64,000 nucleotides of DNA, taken from contig NKIZ01000001.1 of NCBI GenBank assembly GCA_002256425.1, forward strand, positions 310,001 to 374,000. Direction: 5' to 3'. The notes beneath the pieces were generated by a model. It worked only from the letters and a program-made list of their open reading frames with translations. It was not told the origin of the DNA and did not search any database. Source of the DNA: Alphaproteobacteria bacterium PA2 (lineage in GTDB: Bacteria; Pseudomonadota; Alphaproteobacteria; Caulobacterales; Caulobacteraceae). The position numbers and the translations under genes were made by a program. How positions within the stretch are numbered: the first letter of the stretch is position 1; every line of letters begins with the position of its first letter. Positions 9,225-18,614 of this stretch are shown piece by piece.

Positions 9225-10058
9225 TCAGCGATAGCGGATCAGGGCTTCCTGGGTCGCCGAGGCGACCAGCCGGCCGTCCTGGGTGAAGATCGAACCGCGA
9301 TTGAAGCCCCGTCCACCTGATGCTGACGGACTGTCCTGGACGTAGAGGTGCCACTGGGAGAAATCGGACGGATGGTGGAACCACAGGGCGTGGTCCAGGC
9401 TGGCCACCTGGAGGCGACCTGAATCCCACTCCACCGCATGGGGACGCAGGGAAGCGTCCAGCAGGGTCATGTCAGACCCATAGGCCAGGGCGCACTGATT
9501 GGCGGCGACATCCGCGCCCAGGGATTGCCGGGCCCGGAACCAGCACATGTCAATGGGCGGCAGCTTGCCCTTGAAACCCGGCGGCGTCGGATCACAGGGC
9601 CGGACCTCGACCGGCCAGATCCGGCGGCTTTCCGGGTCCAGCCCGGCCTTGGCGCGGAGCTGTTCCTCATTGAGCAGGGTTTCCGGCTCTGGCGGCTGGG
9701 GCATCTGCAGCTGGTGTTCAAACCCGGTTTCCGGGGTCTGGAAGGAGGCCGCCAGATTGAAGATCTGCTTGCCGTGCTGGATGGCCACCACCCGGCGCAC
9801 GGCGAAACTGCCGCCGTCCCGGGCGCGGTCCACCTGGAAGAGGATGGGAACCTTGGGGTCCCCGGGCCGGATGAAATAGGAATGCAGGGAGTGGCAATGG
9901 CACCCCTCAATGGTGCGGTAGGCCGCGGCCAGGGCCTGGGCCACCACCTGGCCCCCATAGATCCGCCGGTGACCGTCGCCGGGGGTCTGACCCCGGAACA
10001 TGTCCAGGTCCAGGGTTTCCAGATTGAGGATGTCGAGCAGCTCGTTCGGCGCGGTCAT
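9225..10058 (-). CDS. tesB: Acyl-CoA thioesterase II
   Basis: A 277-residue double-hotdog thioesterase that hydrolyses medium- and long-chain acyl-CoA. The family motifs include FRGQTPG near the N-terminus, RIYGGQVVAQALAAA, LHSYFIRPGD and the C-terminal SLDHALWFH. The ATG lies two bases after the rfbC stop, so the two may be co-transcribed even though their functions are unrelated. Confidence 0.92.
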   Translation of the reverse strand: MTAPNELLDILNLETLDLDMFRGQTPGDGHRRIYGGQVVAQALAAAYRTIEGCHCHSLHSYFIRPGDPKVPILFQVDRARDGGSFAVRRVVAIQHGKQIFNLAASFQTPETGFEHQLQMPQPPEPETLLNEEQLRAKAGLDPESRRIWPVEVRPCDPTPPGFKGKLPPIDMCWFRARQSLGADVAANQCALAYGSDMTLLDASLRPHAVEWDSGRLQVASLDHALWFHHPSDFSQWHLYVQDSPSASGGRGFNRGSIFTQDGRLVASATQEALIRYR

Positions 10059-10060
10059 GG

Positions 10061-10618
10061 TCAGAAACTCACCGGCGCAAGGTCCTTGAGACGGGGCAGG
10101 ACCAGGTCCTTGTCGGACAGTATGGCGTCGCTGGCGTCAACGCCCCAGTCAATGCTCAGGTCCGGGTCATTCCAGAGCAGGCCGCCCTCACACTTGGGGG
10201 CATAGTCACCGTCAACCTTGTAGGCCAGGACGCAGTCAGGACCCAGGGTCACATAGCCGTGGGCGAAGCCCCGGGGCACCAGCAGTTGTTCTCCCCCCTC
10301 GGCGGTCAGGCGCGCCGACACCCATCTGCCGAAGGTCGGAGATCCCGCGCGGATGTCCACGGCCACGTCCAGAATGGCGCCGGCAAGGGCGCGCACCAGT
10401 TTGGCCTGGGCGTGGGGGGCTGTCTGGAAGTGCAGGCCGCGAACCGTGCCGGCCCTGGCGTTGAAGGCCTGATTGTCCTGAACGAAGTCATGGTCCAGGC
10501 CGTGTGCGGCCAGGGTTTTCCGGCTCCAGGTCTCGGAGAACCAGCCTCGGGCATCGCCATGGCGCTTGGGCGTGATAAGCAGGACATCGGGGATGGCGAG
10601 CGGCGTAAACGTCGTCAT
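10061..10618 (-). CDS. rfbC: dTDP-4-dehydrorhamnose 3,5-epimerase
   Basis: A 185-residue cupin-type epimerase for dTDP-L-rhamnose synthesis. RGLHFQ carries the catalytic histidine. DIRAGSPTFG, PRGFAHGY and the tyrosine in YKVDGDYAP follow the family pattern. rfbA, rfbB and rfbD are not in this window, so the rest of the pathway must be elsewhere. The start has GAGGT about 4 bases upstream. A glycosyltransferase gene diverges from it with only 22 bases between the two starts. Confidence 0.92.
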   Translation of the reverse strand: MTTFTPLAIPDVLLITPKRHGDARGWFSETWSRKTLAAHGLDHDFVQDNQAFNARAGTVRGLHFQTAPHAQAKLVRALAGAILDVAVDIRAGSPTFGRWVSARLTAEGGEQLLVPRGFAHGYVTLGPDCVLAYKVDGDYAPKCEGGLLWNDPDLSIDWGVDASDAILSDKDLVLPRLKDLAPVSF

Positions 10619-10640
10619 GTGACCTCTGGATCAGAAAGCG

Positions 10641-11690
10641 ATGCGACCGATGGCGCGAGACGCCGCGAAAAACAAGCCCGCGAAACGACATCCGTCGGTC
10701 TCGGTCCTGATCGTGGCCTATGAGAGCGGCGATCATCTCCACCATTGCCTGAGCGCCCTAGCGGCCCAGACCTTCACCGATTTCGAGATCCTGATGGTCG
10801 ACAACGCCTCGACCGACGGCGCGCCCCAGGCGGCCGCCAGGGCTTTTCCCCAGGTGCGTCTGATCGAGGCCGGATCCAATCTCGGCTTTGCGGCGGGCAA
10901 CAATCTGGCCGCGGGCCAGGCCCTGGGCGACTGGCTCGCCCTGATAAACCCCGACGCCTTCGCCGCGCCCGACTGGCTGGATAGGCTGCTGGCGGCGGCG
11001 GGCGTCCATCCGGACATCAAGGCCTTCGGCTGCCGCCAGGACATGGATGACAATGCTGGCCGGCTGGATGGCATGGGGGACGTCATGTCCCTCCCCGGCT
11101 TTCCCTATCGCGGTGGCTATGGTCGTCCGGATCCCGGCGCCATCGAGGGCGGCGAGACCTTTTCCACCTGCGGCGGGGCCATGCTGATCGACCGTCAGAC
11201 CTTCCTGGATCTGGGCGGATTTGATGAGCGCCTGTTCTGCTATTGCGAGGATGTCGACCTGGGCTACCGCATGCGGCTGGCGGGCATGGCCAGCCGGGTG
11301 GTTCCCGACGCGGTGGTCCGCCATGTGGGCTCGGCCTCCACCGGCGGACCGCGGTCAGACTTCGCCGTCTTCCATGGGTCGCGGAACCGCATCTGGGTCT
11401 TCATCAAGAACACGCCGCCCGTACTGTTCTGGCTGACCCTGCCCCTGCATGTCCTGACCACCCTGGTCCTCTTCGCCCGTCATGCGACCCGGGGCGAACT
11501 GTCCGCACCCCTGCGCGGGGCGAGGGCGGCCGTGGCTGGCCTGGCCATGATCCTGGCCGCCCGTCGGGAGACACAGGCTCAGCGCCGGGCGACCTCGTGG
11601 GACATAGCCCGGGCCATGACCTGGAACCCCCTGGACCTGCTCCTGAGACGGGTGGTCATTCGCAGGCCCACTCGATCAGCCGGGCCATGA
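10641..11690 (+). CDS. Glycosyltransferase family 2, rhamnosyltransferase-like
   Basis: A 349-residue GT-A fold transferase. The nucleotide-sugar site motifs are VLIVAYESGDHL, ILMVDNASTDG and NLGFAAGNN, with the DxD equivalent in INPDAFA. A later ED motif lies in CYCEDVDLGYRMRLAG, and a hydrophobic segment near the C-terminus (~270-285) may contact the membrane. It probably adds a sugar to a surface polysaccharide. Divergence from rfbC makes rhamnose a reasonable guess, but that is inference. Its 3' end overlaps the convergent argE gene by 35 bases. Confidence 0.85.
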   Translation: MRPMARDAAKNKPAKRHPSVSVLIVAYESGDHLHHCLSALAAQTFTDFEILMVDNASTDGAPQAAARAFPQVRLIEAGSNLGFAAGNNLAAGQALGDWLALINPDAFAAPDWLDRLLAAAGVHPDIKAFGCRQDMDDNAGRLDGMGDVMSLPGFPYRGGYGRPDPGAIEGGETFSTCGGAMLIDRQTFLDLGGFDERLFCYCEDVDLGYRMRLAGMASRVVPDAVVRHVGSASTGGPRSDFAVFHGSRNRIWVFIKNTPPVLFWLTLPLHVLTTLVLFARHATRGELSAPLRGARAAVAGLAMILAARRETQAQRRATSWDIARAMTWNPLDLLLRRVVIRRPTRSAGP

Positions 11691-12825
11691 AGTCAGCGCC
11701 CCGCTCCATCTGGCGTCGCTCGACATACTCATTGGGCTGGTGAGCCTGTTCGATGGAACCAGGACCGCAGATCACTGTCGAGAACCCGGCTTCCTGGAAC
11801 TGCCCGGCTTCGGCGGTGTATGACACCACCCTTTGCGGGCCATTGTCGCCGGTGATCCGCCGGGCGAACCGTTCCGCCTCGCCGTCGATTTCGGGCCGCA
11901 GGGGCGGGGTTCCCGCGCCCTGGACAAGACTGGCGCCGCATTCCGGGAAGCGGGCCTTCAGCGCCTGATCCAGCTTCTGGACCGCCTCCCGGAAGTCCGA
12001 AAGGATGAGGTTCGGCTCCTGGCCGGCCGGGCAGCGCAGGTCGAACTGGAAGCTGCATTCCCGGGCCAGGATGTTCCCGGCTGTACCACCATTCAACAGG
12101 CCGATGGTCAGGGTTGCGTGGCCTGGCATGAAGGGTGAATTAGGGTCGGTCTCCCTCTCCAGCCGGTCAGCCAGGGCCTTCAGGTCGGCCAGGAGGGGCA
12201 CGGCCTCCATGATCGCCGAGACGCCCAGATGGGTCAGGCTGGAATGGGCCTCATGGCCGGTCACCGTAACCCGGTAGGTGGAAATCCCCTTGTGGCCGCT
12301 CACCGCCTCCATGTTTGTTGGCTCGCCCACCACCACGAAGGCCGGTGCGGGAACCTCTGCGGCAATGGTCGCAATCATGGCGGGGGAGCCCAGGCAGCCG
12401 ATTTCCTCGTCATAGGAAAAGGCCAGGTGGACGGGTCGGCGAAGGTTTGCCGCGACCAGCTCGGGGGCGGCCGCCAGGGCCAGGGCGAGGAATCCCTTCA
12501 TGTCGCAGGTTCCCCGGCCATAGATCCGGCCATCGGCCTTTTCCGTAAGGGTGAAGGGATCGGTGTCCCAGGCCTGACCGGCGACCGGCACCACATCTGT
12601 ATGCCCCGACAGCACGACCCCGCCGGCAAGGTCCGGACCGATGGTGGCGATCAGGTTGGACTTGGCGCCGTCCTCGCTCGCCACCCGCCTGTGGGCAATG
12701 CCCAGGTCATTGAGATAGGCCTCCACCCACTCGATCAGGGCAAGGTTCGAGAGGTGGGAGGTCGTATCGAAGGACACCAACCGGGCCAGGATCTCGATCG
12801 CGCGGGTCGCAAGGGCCATCAGCAA
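11656..12825 (-). CDS. argE: Acetylornithine deacetylase
   Basis: M20-family dinuclear zinc hydrolase of 389 residues, releasing ornithine from N-acetylornithine in arginine synthesis. Metal and catalytic motifs are SGHTDVVPV, GRGTCDMKGF and SYDEEIGCLG. A dimerisation domain with GHEAHSSLTHLGVSA sits in the middle. The first methionines (residues 1 and 3) are both possible starts. ArgE and the related succinyl-diaminopimelate desuccinylase are similar; overall length and the NSPFMP stretch favour ArgE. Confidence 0.9.
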   Translation of the reverse strand: MLMALATRAIEILARLVSFDTTSHLSNLALIEWVEAYLNDLGIAHRRVASEDGAKSNLIATIGPDLAGGVVLSGHTDVVPVAGQAWDTDPFTLTEKADGRIYGRGTCDMKGFLALALAAAPELVAANLRRPVHLAFSYDEEIGCLGSPAMIATIAAEVPAPAFVVVGEPTNMEAVSGHKGISTYRVTVTGHEAHSSLTHLGVSAIMEAVPLLADLKALADRLERETDPNSPFMPGHATLTIGLLNGGTAGNILARECSFQFDLRCPAGQEPNLILSDFREAVQKLDQALKARFPECGASLVQGAGTPPLRPEIDGEAERFARRITGDNGPQRVVSYTAEAGQFQEAGFSTVICGPGSIEQAHQPNEYVERRQMERGADFMARLIEWACE

Positions 12826-12877
12826 GTCCAGTCGTCAACGAAAGTTCACCATCTGTCTTATCGGCTTCTTGGCGCCG

Positions 12878-12892
12878 GAAAACCTAGTTTTC
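12878..12892. promoter_or_regulatory. Inverted repeat GAAAAC-cta-GTTTTC immediately before a start codon
   Basis: A perfect six-base inverted repeat with a three-base spacer ends five bases before the ATG at 12897, in the argE/small-gene divergent intergenic space. It could be an operator or part of a leaderless promoter. No ribosome site is visible between it and the ATG. Confidence 0.35.
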
Positions 12893-12896
12893 TTCC

Positions 12897-13175
12897 ATGG
12901 AAACCAGGCATTCAGAGTGGTGGCGCGAGGCGCCCGGTCCGACGGACCGTGATGGAGTCTGTTCCAGTGAACTGATCGGCAGCTTCGATATCTGGCTGTC
13001 CCGGCGCCTTTCCGAGGCCCATCGCAGGGGCCAGAACCTGGCCTTCTTCGACACTGACCTGTTCCGGGACCCGGACGGTCTCTGGAACGGCTGGGCGCAC
13101 ATCTTCTTCGACCCCGGATGCCCGCCGGTCCTCGGCGACCGCTGGACGGTCTACGAGATCTTTCCTGCAGGCTAG
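12897..13175 (+). CDS. Small hypothetical protein, 92 residues
   Basis: Not recognised. The protein is rich in tryptophan, aspartate and phenylalanine, with two similar segments: LAFFDTDLFRDPDGLWNGW and HIFFDPGCP. There is no signal peptide or membrane segment. Codon third positions are strongly G/C like the neighbours, so it looks like a real gene. No Shine-Dalgarno site is seen before the ATG. It shares a CTAG with the convergent ogt gene: the last four bases hold both stop codons. Function unknown. Confidence 0.6.
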   Translation: METRHSEWWREAPGPTDRDGVCSSELIGSFDIWLSRRLSEAHRRGQNLAFFDTDLFRDPDGLWNGWAHIFFDPGCPPVLGDRWTVYEIFPAG

Positions 13176-13747
13176 GACTTGCGGACGCCGATCGGCAGGC
13201 CGCCGAGATCGTCAAACAGGCCAGGCGCATCGCCCACCCTTGCGCCCTCGATGGCCAGAAGCCTGAGTTTGGTGTCAACCCCGCCGGGGGCGGAAAATCC
13301 CACCAGCCTGCCGCCGGCGCCCAGCACCCGGTGGCAAGGCACGATGATAGGCCATGGATTGCGGCCCATGGCCTGGCCGACCGTGCGGGCGTCTGCCGTC
13401 CCGCCAAGGCGTGACGCGACCTCGCCATAGGTCAGGGTGGAGCCCGGCGGGATCATCCGGGCGACCTCATAGATCCGGCGGTAGGTTTCGCCCTGTCCAT
13501 CCATGTCCAGGTGCAGACCGGTCAGATCAGCCCGCCCCGTTTCCGAAAGCGCCTGGATCAGCGTCGCTGCTATGGCGGCCTCACCCCCCAGGGGCGCCTC
13601 AACAGCCTGTGGAAACCGGCGCTGGATGGCAGGCTCAAGACTGTCGGGCTCCAGGGCCGGAAGGAAGGACCCCGCCAGTCCGACGTCATTCCAGACCAGT
13701 CCGCACCTGCCGATCGCCGTGTCAAAGAGGGCGAAAGCCAGGGTCAA
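13172..13747 (-). CDS. ogt: Methylated-DNA--protein-cysteine S-methyltransferase
   Basis: Suicide repair protein that removes alkyl groups from O6-methylguanine. The active-site Cys138 is in IIVPCHRVLG, preceded by the helix-turn-helix region TLTYGEVASRLG and ARTVGQAMGRNP. At 191 residues it is the Ogt type without an N-terminal Ada domain. It follows the FKBP gene by three bases and is the last gene of an ilvA-FKBP-ogt run. Confidence 0.92.
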   Translation of the reverse strand: MTLAFALFDTAIGRCGLVWNDVGLAGSFLPALEPDSLEPAIQRRFPQAVEAPLGGEAAIAATLIQALSETGRADLTGLHLDMDGQGETYRRIYEVARMIPPGSTLTYGEVASRLGGTADARTVGQAMGRNPWPIIVPCHRVLGAGGRLVGFSAPGGVDTKLRLLAIEGARVGDAPGLFDDLGGLPIGVRKS

Positions 13748-13750
13748 GGA

Positions 13751-14248
13751 TCAGCCCTGCTGGGCGTGCCCGGGACCTGGCAGGATGGCCAGGAGTTCAA
13801 TCTTGAAGATCAGGGTGCTGCCGGGCGGTATGTCGCCAGCCTGATTGTCCCCATAGGCGAGGTTGGACGGCACATAGAGGATCCACTCGTCTCCGGGGCG
13901 CATGAGCTGCAGGGCTTCGATCCAGCCTGGAACCAGGGCGTCGAGGGGCAGGGCGGCGGGCACTCCGCGCTCGTAGGACGAGTCGAAGACCTTGCCCGAA
14001 ATGAGCTTGCCTTCGTAATTGACCTTCACCTCATCGCCGCGCATGGGCTTCACGCCAGTGGCGGGGCCGGATTTGACCACCTTGTACTGCAGGCCGGAGG
14101 GCAGGGTGACCACTCCCTGGGCCTTGGCGTTGGCCGCCAGGAAGGTCCGGCCCTCATCCTGGGCTGCGGCGGTAATCGCCGCCCGGTCAGGGGCGCAGGC
14201 AGCCAGGGCCAGGGCGGCGAGGGCGCCAATCATCCAGCGGCTGTTCAT
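13751..14248 (-). CDS. FKBP-type peptidyl-prolyl isomerase lipoprotein
   Basis: A 165-residue protein with a lipoprotein signal peptide ending LALAAC (acylated Cys18), followed by a helical linker and one FKBP domain. Domain motifs include LPSGLQYKVVKSG, VNYEGKLISGKVFDSSY, VPGWIEALQLM and SNLAYGD. It should assist folding of proteins in the periplasm, anchored to a membrane. Its ATG overlaps the ilvA stop as ATGA, so it is translationally coupled to ilvA. Confidence 0.9.
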   Translation of the reverse strand: MNSRWMIGALAALALAACAPDRAAITAAAQDEGRTFLAANAKAQGVVTLPSGLQYKVVKSGPATGVKPMRGDEVKVNYEGKLISGKVFDSSYERGVPAALPLDALVPGWIEALQLMRPGDEWILYVPSNLAYGDNQAGDIPPGSTLIFKIELLAILPGPGHAQQG

Positions 14249-15465
14249 CGGGCCAGGCTCTCCAGGGCGCGGGGCGGATAGCCCTTCTCGCGAAGGACCT
14301 CCATGATTTCCTGAGTATGCTGGGCGTCGCGGGTTTCGATCAAGATGTCGAACTCGGCGCCCTTGGCGGGAACGTCCAGGGCCAGGCGATTGTGCGCCAC
14401 TTCGACAATGTTCGCCCCCATCTGGCCGATCACCGCCGAGACAGTGGCCAGCAGGCCGGGGCGGTCATCGCCGATGATCCGCAGGGACACCAGGCGCTGC
14501 TCGCGCACCAGTTCCCGGGTCAGGACCGAGGCCAGAAGCCGGGTGTCGATATTTCCGCCGGTGATGATCAGCCCGACCTTCTTGCCACGGAACTTGTCGG
14601 GATAGGCCAGCAGGGCCGCCAGGGCAGCGGCGCCGGCGCCCTCGACCACGGTCTTTTCCACATTGCAGAACAGGGCCACAGCCCGCTCGAAATAGGGCTC
14701 CTCGATCAGCAGCATGTCGTCGATGAGCGGCCGGACAATGCTGTAGCTCAGCTCGCCCACCTGCTTGACGGCTATGCCTTCGGCGATTGTAGCGCCGCCG
14801 CTGGCGCTCATGGCGACGCCGCGCATCTTGGAGGTGAAGGACGGGTACATGGCCGGCTCTACCCCGATGATCTTAACATGGGGATTGAGCGACTTGGCCG
14901 CCGTGGCGCAGCCGGCGATGAGGCCGCCGCCGCCGATGGGAATGGGCAGGATTTCCAGGTCAGGCTGGTCCTCGAACATTTCCAGGGCGACCGTGCCCTG
15001 ACCCGCCATGACCTGCAGGTCATTGAACGGGTGGACAAAGGTCAGTTCCCGCTCGTCGCAGATGCGTTTGGCGACGGCGGCGGATTCGTCATAGCTATCG
15101 CCATCGATCACCACTTCGGCCCCATGGGCCCGGGTTTGCTGGACCTTCACGAAGGGCGTCGATTTCGGCATGACGATGGTCACGGGCACGCCCAGACGCG
15201 CCGCATGATAGGCCAGGCCCTGGCTGTGATTGCCGGCGGAGGCGGCGATGACCCCCCGCTTGGCCTCGTTGTCGGACAGCTGGAGGAGGGTATTGAGGGC
15301 GCCGCGCTCCTTGTAGGCCGCGGTGAACTGCAGGTTCTCGAACTTCACCCAGACCTCGGCCCCGGTAATCTCCGACAAGGTCCGCGAATGTCGGAGCGGT
15401 GTTCGTTCAACCCGCCCTTTCACCCGCTCTGCAGCGGCGCGGATATCGTCGAGTGTCAGGGTCAT
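14245..15465 (-). CDS. ilvA: Threonine ammonia-lyase with ACT domain
   Basis: PLP-dependent lyase converting threonine to 2-oxobutyrate for isoleucine synthesis. The PLP lysine is in TAAYKERGAL, the phosphate-binding loop is GGGGLIAG, and ASAGNHSQGLAYHA is the substrate loop. The 406-residue length and one C-terminal ACT-like domain (from about residue 325, SLRIIGDDRPGLLATV) match the shorter ilvA/tdcB-type enzymes. Whether isoleucine inhibits it cannot be told from sequence. First gene of a coupled operon with an FKBP and ogt. Confidence 0.9.
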   Translation of the reverse strand: MTLTLDDIRAAAERVKGRVERTPLRHSRTLSEITGAEVWVKFENLQFTAAYKERGALNTLLQLSDNEAKRGVIAASAGNHSQGLAYHAARLGVPVTIVMPKSTPFVKVQQTRAHGAEVVIDGDSYDESAAVAKRICDERELTFVHPFNDLQVMAGQGTVALEMFEDQPDLEILPIPIGGGGLIAGCATAAKSLNPHVKIIGVEPAMYPSFTSKMRGVAMSASGGATIAEGIAVKQVGELSYSIVRPLIDDMLLIEEPYFERAVALFCNVEKTVVEGAGAAALAALLAYPDKFRGKKVGLIITGGNIDTRLLASVLTRELVREQRLVSLRIIGDDRPGLLATVSAVIGQMGANIVEVAHNRLALDVPAKGAEFDILIETRDAQHTQEIMEVLREKGYPPRALESLAR

Positions 15466-15543
15466 GGCGGAGCCGGATGAGGTCTGGAGGCTGGAAGGAG
15501 GCCACCTCTAGACGGGGAAGGCCTCTGCGGCAATGTCGCGCCG

Positions 15544-16659
15544 CTAGTGGAGGCTGCGGATCACATCCAGTCGACGGCGCGCCCGCGCCGGATAATGGGA
15601 GAACCTGCCCAGGGGCAGGGCTTCGGCTATGGTTGCGGCGCCATAGGCCGCCTCGCGCATCCAGGTCACAGGGGATGGCACGCCGATGGATCCTGAAACT
15701 ACGCCCTGGGTGGCGTTGGCGAAGGCGCGTTTGAACTGATAATCCCCGGCGCCCAGATCCAGCCGGGTAAGCCCGACGGTTTCCATCCACCGTAGGATTT
15801 CCTGAAACAGGATGACCCCGGGTGAGAAGCTCTGGAACTTTTCAAAATGGGTGATCAGCCATCCGCTCAGGACCCGGCGGTTGCGGAGGTGAAGATGAAT
15901 GGCCGCCAGTTCATCGCCCACATGCAGGGTGAAAAGACAGGCGCCAAAATCGGGTATCTCGCTCCTGAAGAGATCGTGGACCATGCTGTTTGACCATTGG
16001 GGCCCGAAGATATCCGACTTCCCGGTCTCCTTCAGCTGACCGGACTTCATCGCAATCAGCTGGTCCAGTATTTCCACCGAGGGTGACATGGCCGTGAAGC
16101 GCAGGGGTCCGAAATTCCTTTCCGCGTTCCGGCGGGAGGTTCCAAGGCGCTTGAAAATCTTTGCGCCCCTGGATTTCTGCTCGGCCTCGTAGGCGGCGTA
16201 TCCATTTGGCAGGTCGACCAGGCGCGTCTCTGTGGCGTCCTTGCCAAACCGGGCCATGGGCTCCTGGCTCGCCAGGAGCGAGGTGAAGTCAAAGCGGTGG
16301 ACCCCGAGGGCGCGGATGATTTCCACGGGATCGAAGTCAAGACCCGGCTCACAGACCACAGCCTGATAATCACAGAAGGGCGCGCCCACGGGCAGGGCGG
16401 TGAGGGCGCCGGTCCTGGCGGGCAGAAAACCGACGGCGCGACCGCCTTCCCGCAGGATCGCCACCTTGAACCCATATTTTCCGGGGCTCTGGGCCCGCTC
16501 GACAGCCTGAGCCCAATAGGGAGACAGGAAGGGGTTCTCAAAGGAAAGGTCGAGGGCCTGCAAGTCTGCCCAACGGGCAATGTCTTCGGGCGTCAAATCC
16601 TGAGGACGGACAATCTCGATATTCAAGGCAAGGGACCCCTGAGCCAGTAAAGGTCTCAC
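15544..16659 (-). CDS. BioF2-like (CelD/BcsL family) acetyltransferase
   Basis: A 371-residue GNAT-fold protein of the type found in exopolysaccharide loci. Typical C-terminal signatures are FSPGVILFQEILRWM and LDLGAGDYQFKRAFA. In Caulobacter the related HfsK modifies holdfast polysaccharide; this may be a relative, but no holdfast genes are beside it, so that role is only a possibility. The GTG at 16659 is the furthest start. A TTG at 16626 would give a protein beginning MNIEIVRPQ. No clear ribosome site decides between them. Confidence 0.72.
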   Translation of the reverse strand: MRPLLAQGSLALNIEIVRPQDLTPEDIARWADLQALDLSFENPFLSPYWAQAVERAQSPGKYGFKVAILREGGRAVGFLPARTGALTALPVGAPFCDYQAVVCEPGLDFDPVEIIRALGVHRFDFTSLLASQEPMARFGKDATETRLVDLPNGYAAYEAEQKSRGAKIFKRLGTSRRNAERNFGPLRFTAMSPSVEILDQLIAMKSGQLKETGKSDIFGPQWSNSMVHDLFRSEIPDFGACLFTLHVGDELAAIHLHLRNRRVLSGWLITHFEKFQSFSPGVILFQEILRWMETVGLTRLDLGAGDYQFKRAFANATQGVVSGSIGVPSPVTWMREAAYGAATIAEALPLGRFSHYPARARRRLDVIRSLH

Positions 16660-16697
16660 TGTTAACCCTGAAATCTTTCCGCCAGATTTAGGCGCAG

Positions 16698-18560
16698 CTA
16701 GATCAGGTCGTCGTCGAACTCCGATACCCAGTGGCCGGATTCAACCTCAACAAGCCTTGGCAAATAGGTTTGCCCCGACGTTCCGGGGGTTCTAGCCGAG
16801 GGCAGGAAGCGCAGGGCGCTGTCCAGATCCATGGGGCTTCCCATGACCCCTGGAAGCTTGAGTCTCTGACGCTGGCGCTCGGTCCTGGGATCGGCGATCG
16901 GCGCAGCCGACAGCAGGGCCTTGGTGTAGGGATGTTTCGGGCTTTCATAGAGCTGGTCCCGGCCCGCCAGCTCCATCACCCGACCCAGATAGAGCACCAT
17001 GATCCTGTGGCTGATCTCGCGGACCACAGCCAGGTCATGGCTGATGAAGATCATCGCCATGCCCATCTGCTGCTGGAGGGTGATCAGCAGGTCGATGATC
17101 TGGGCCCGGATTGAGACGTCCAGAGCCGAAACCGCCTCATCGCAGATGACCAGACGGGGCTTGAGGATCATCGCCCGGGCAATGCCGACCCTCTGGTTCT
17201 GTCCGCCAGACAGTTCGTGGGGATAGCGGTTGATCAGATCAATGGACAGGCCGGCCGCCGCCATGGCGGCGGTCACCTCTATGTCCCTGTCGCGACGGGC
17301 GAGGTCTGGCCGGTAGACCAGCAGGGGCTCGGCAATGGAGTCGCCTATGGTCATGCGGGGGTCCAGGCTGGCCATGGGATCCTGGAAGACGATCTGCAGG
17401 TCCCGTCGCGCCTGACGCAGGGATTCCCGATCAGCGTGGGTAATGTCGCGGCCAAGGACCGTCACGGTTCCTGACGTCGCCGGCAGGAGGTTCAGAATGG
17501 CCCGGGAAAGTGTGGACTTGCCACAGCCGCTCTCGCCCACCACCCCCAGGGTTTCGCCCTGACGCACCTCGAGGCTGACACCGTCCACAGCCCGCAATAC
17601 CTGGGCCGGCGCCCCGAAGCGGTTGGGCTTCATCGGGAACCAGACCTTGATATCCTGTCCTGACACCACCACCGGCGCGTCGTCAGGAACCCGCGCTGTG
17701 ACCGGGCGACCACCCCTGTCCTGGCGGTCCAGCCGCGGAATGGCGCTGAGCAGGGTCCGGGTATAGTCGCCTTTCGGTGCGGCGAAGAGGGTTTCGGCCG
17801 TCCCCTCCTCCACATAGGCCCCGTCCTTCATGACGCAGACCCGGTCAGCCAGTCGGGCGACGACACCCATGTCGTGGGTGATCAGCACCATGGCCGTGCC
17901 GGTTTCCCTCTGCAGCTCCGCCATCAGGTCGAGGATCTCGGCCTGGACGGTGACATCGAGGGCCGTGGTGGGTTCGTCGGCGATCAGCAGTCGGGGCGAG
18001 CAGGACATGGCGGCGGCGATCATCACCCGCTGACGCATGCCCCCGGACAACTCATGGGGAAACTGGGTCATGCGCCGGGCGGCGTCAGGAATCTGCACCC
18101 GGTCCAGCCAGGCCCTGGCCTCGGCTTCTGCAGCCCGGCCGGAGAGGCCCTTGTGCAGGCGAAGGGGTTCGGCGATCTGCTCGCCGATCCGCATGTGCGG
18201 GGTCAGGGCCGTCAGCGGGTCCTGGAAGATCATGGTCATTTTCGAACCACGAACCTGGTTCAGTTCCCGGGGCTTCAGGCCCAGCAGTTCCTGGCCCATG
18301 AAGCGGGCGGACCCGGAGGCCCGGCCGTTCCGCGCCAGCAGGCCCATGACCGCCATGAAGGTCTGGCTCTTGCCCGAGCCGCTCTCGCCGACCACGCCCA
18401 GGGTCTCGCCCGGATTGATCGACAGGGACACGCCGCGCACGGCGTTCACCATCCCGTCGTGGGTTTCGAAATCCACCACCAGATCCTGCAGGACCAGCAC
18501 TGGATCGGAATTTTGCTCGGCCAAGGAAACCTCTGGGGACGGTCTTGAGTCGCTGACCAT
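16698..18560 (-). CDS. ABC transporter ATP-binding protein with two fused ATPase domains (YejF/DppDF-like)
   Basis: A 620-residue protein made of two peptide-transporter-type ATPase domains. The first has Walker A GESGSGKS (about residue 56), signature LSGGMRQRV and Walker [13 protein letters not shown]. The second has Walker A GESGCGKS, signature LSGGQNQRV and [11 protein letters not shown]. The C-terminal extensions of both match oligopeptide transporter ATPases. In YejABEF and similar systems one such protein serves two permeases and a binding protein, none of which lie nearby. Substrate unknown. Confidence 0.88.
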   Translation of the reverse strand: MVSDSRPSPEVSLAEQNSDPVLVLQDLVVDFETHDGMVNAVRGVSLSINPGETLGVVGESGSGKSQTFMAVMGLLARNGRASGSARFMGQELLGLKPRELNQVRGSKMTMIFQDPLTALTPHMRIGEQIAEPLRLHKGLSGRAAEAEARAWLDRVQIPDAARRMTQFPHELSGGMRQRVMIAAAMSCSPRLLIADEPTTALDVTVQAEILDLMAELQRETGTAMVLITHDMGVVARLADRVCVMKDGAYVEEGTAETLFAAPKGDYTRTLLSAIPRLDRQDRGGRPVTARVPDDAPVVVSGQDIKVWFPMKPNRFGAPAQVLRAVDGVSLEVRQGETLGVVGESGCGKSTLSRAILNLLPATSGTVTVLGRDITHADRESLRQARRDLQIVFQDPMASLDPRMTIGDSIAEPLLVYRPDLARRDRDIEVTAAMAAAGLSIDLINRYPHELSGGQNQRVGIARAMILKPRLVICDEAVSALDVSIRAQIIDLLITLQQQMGMAMIFISHDLAVVREISHRIMVLYLGRVMELAGRDQLYESPKHPYTKALLSAAPIADPRTERQRQRLKLPGVMGSPMDLDSALRFLPSARTPGTSGQTYLPRLVEVESGHWVSEFDDDLI

Positions 18561-18614
18561 AGTCTGAGTTTCCGAAGAGATGAAACCGTGGTCGTGGCGC
18601 GCAAATTCGCTAGA

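Noticed and set aside
14317..15480. 387-codon frame opposite ilvA
   Set aside because: Antisense shadow; ilvA is complete and conserved.
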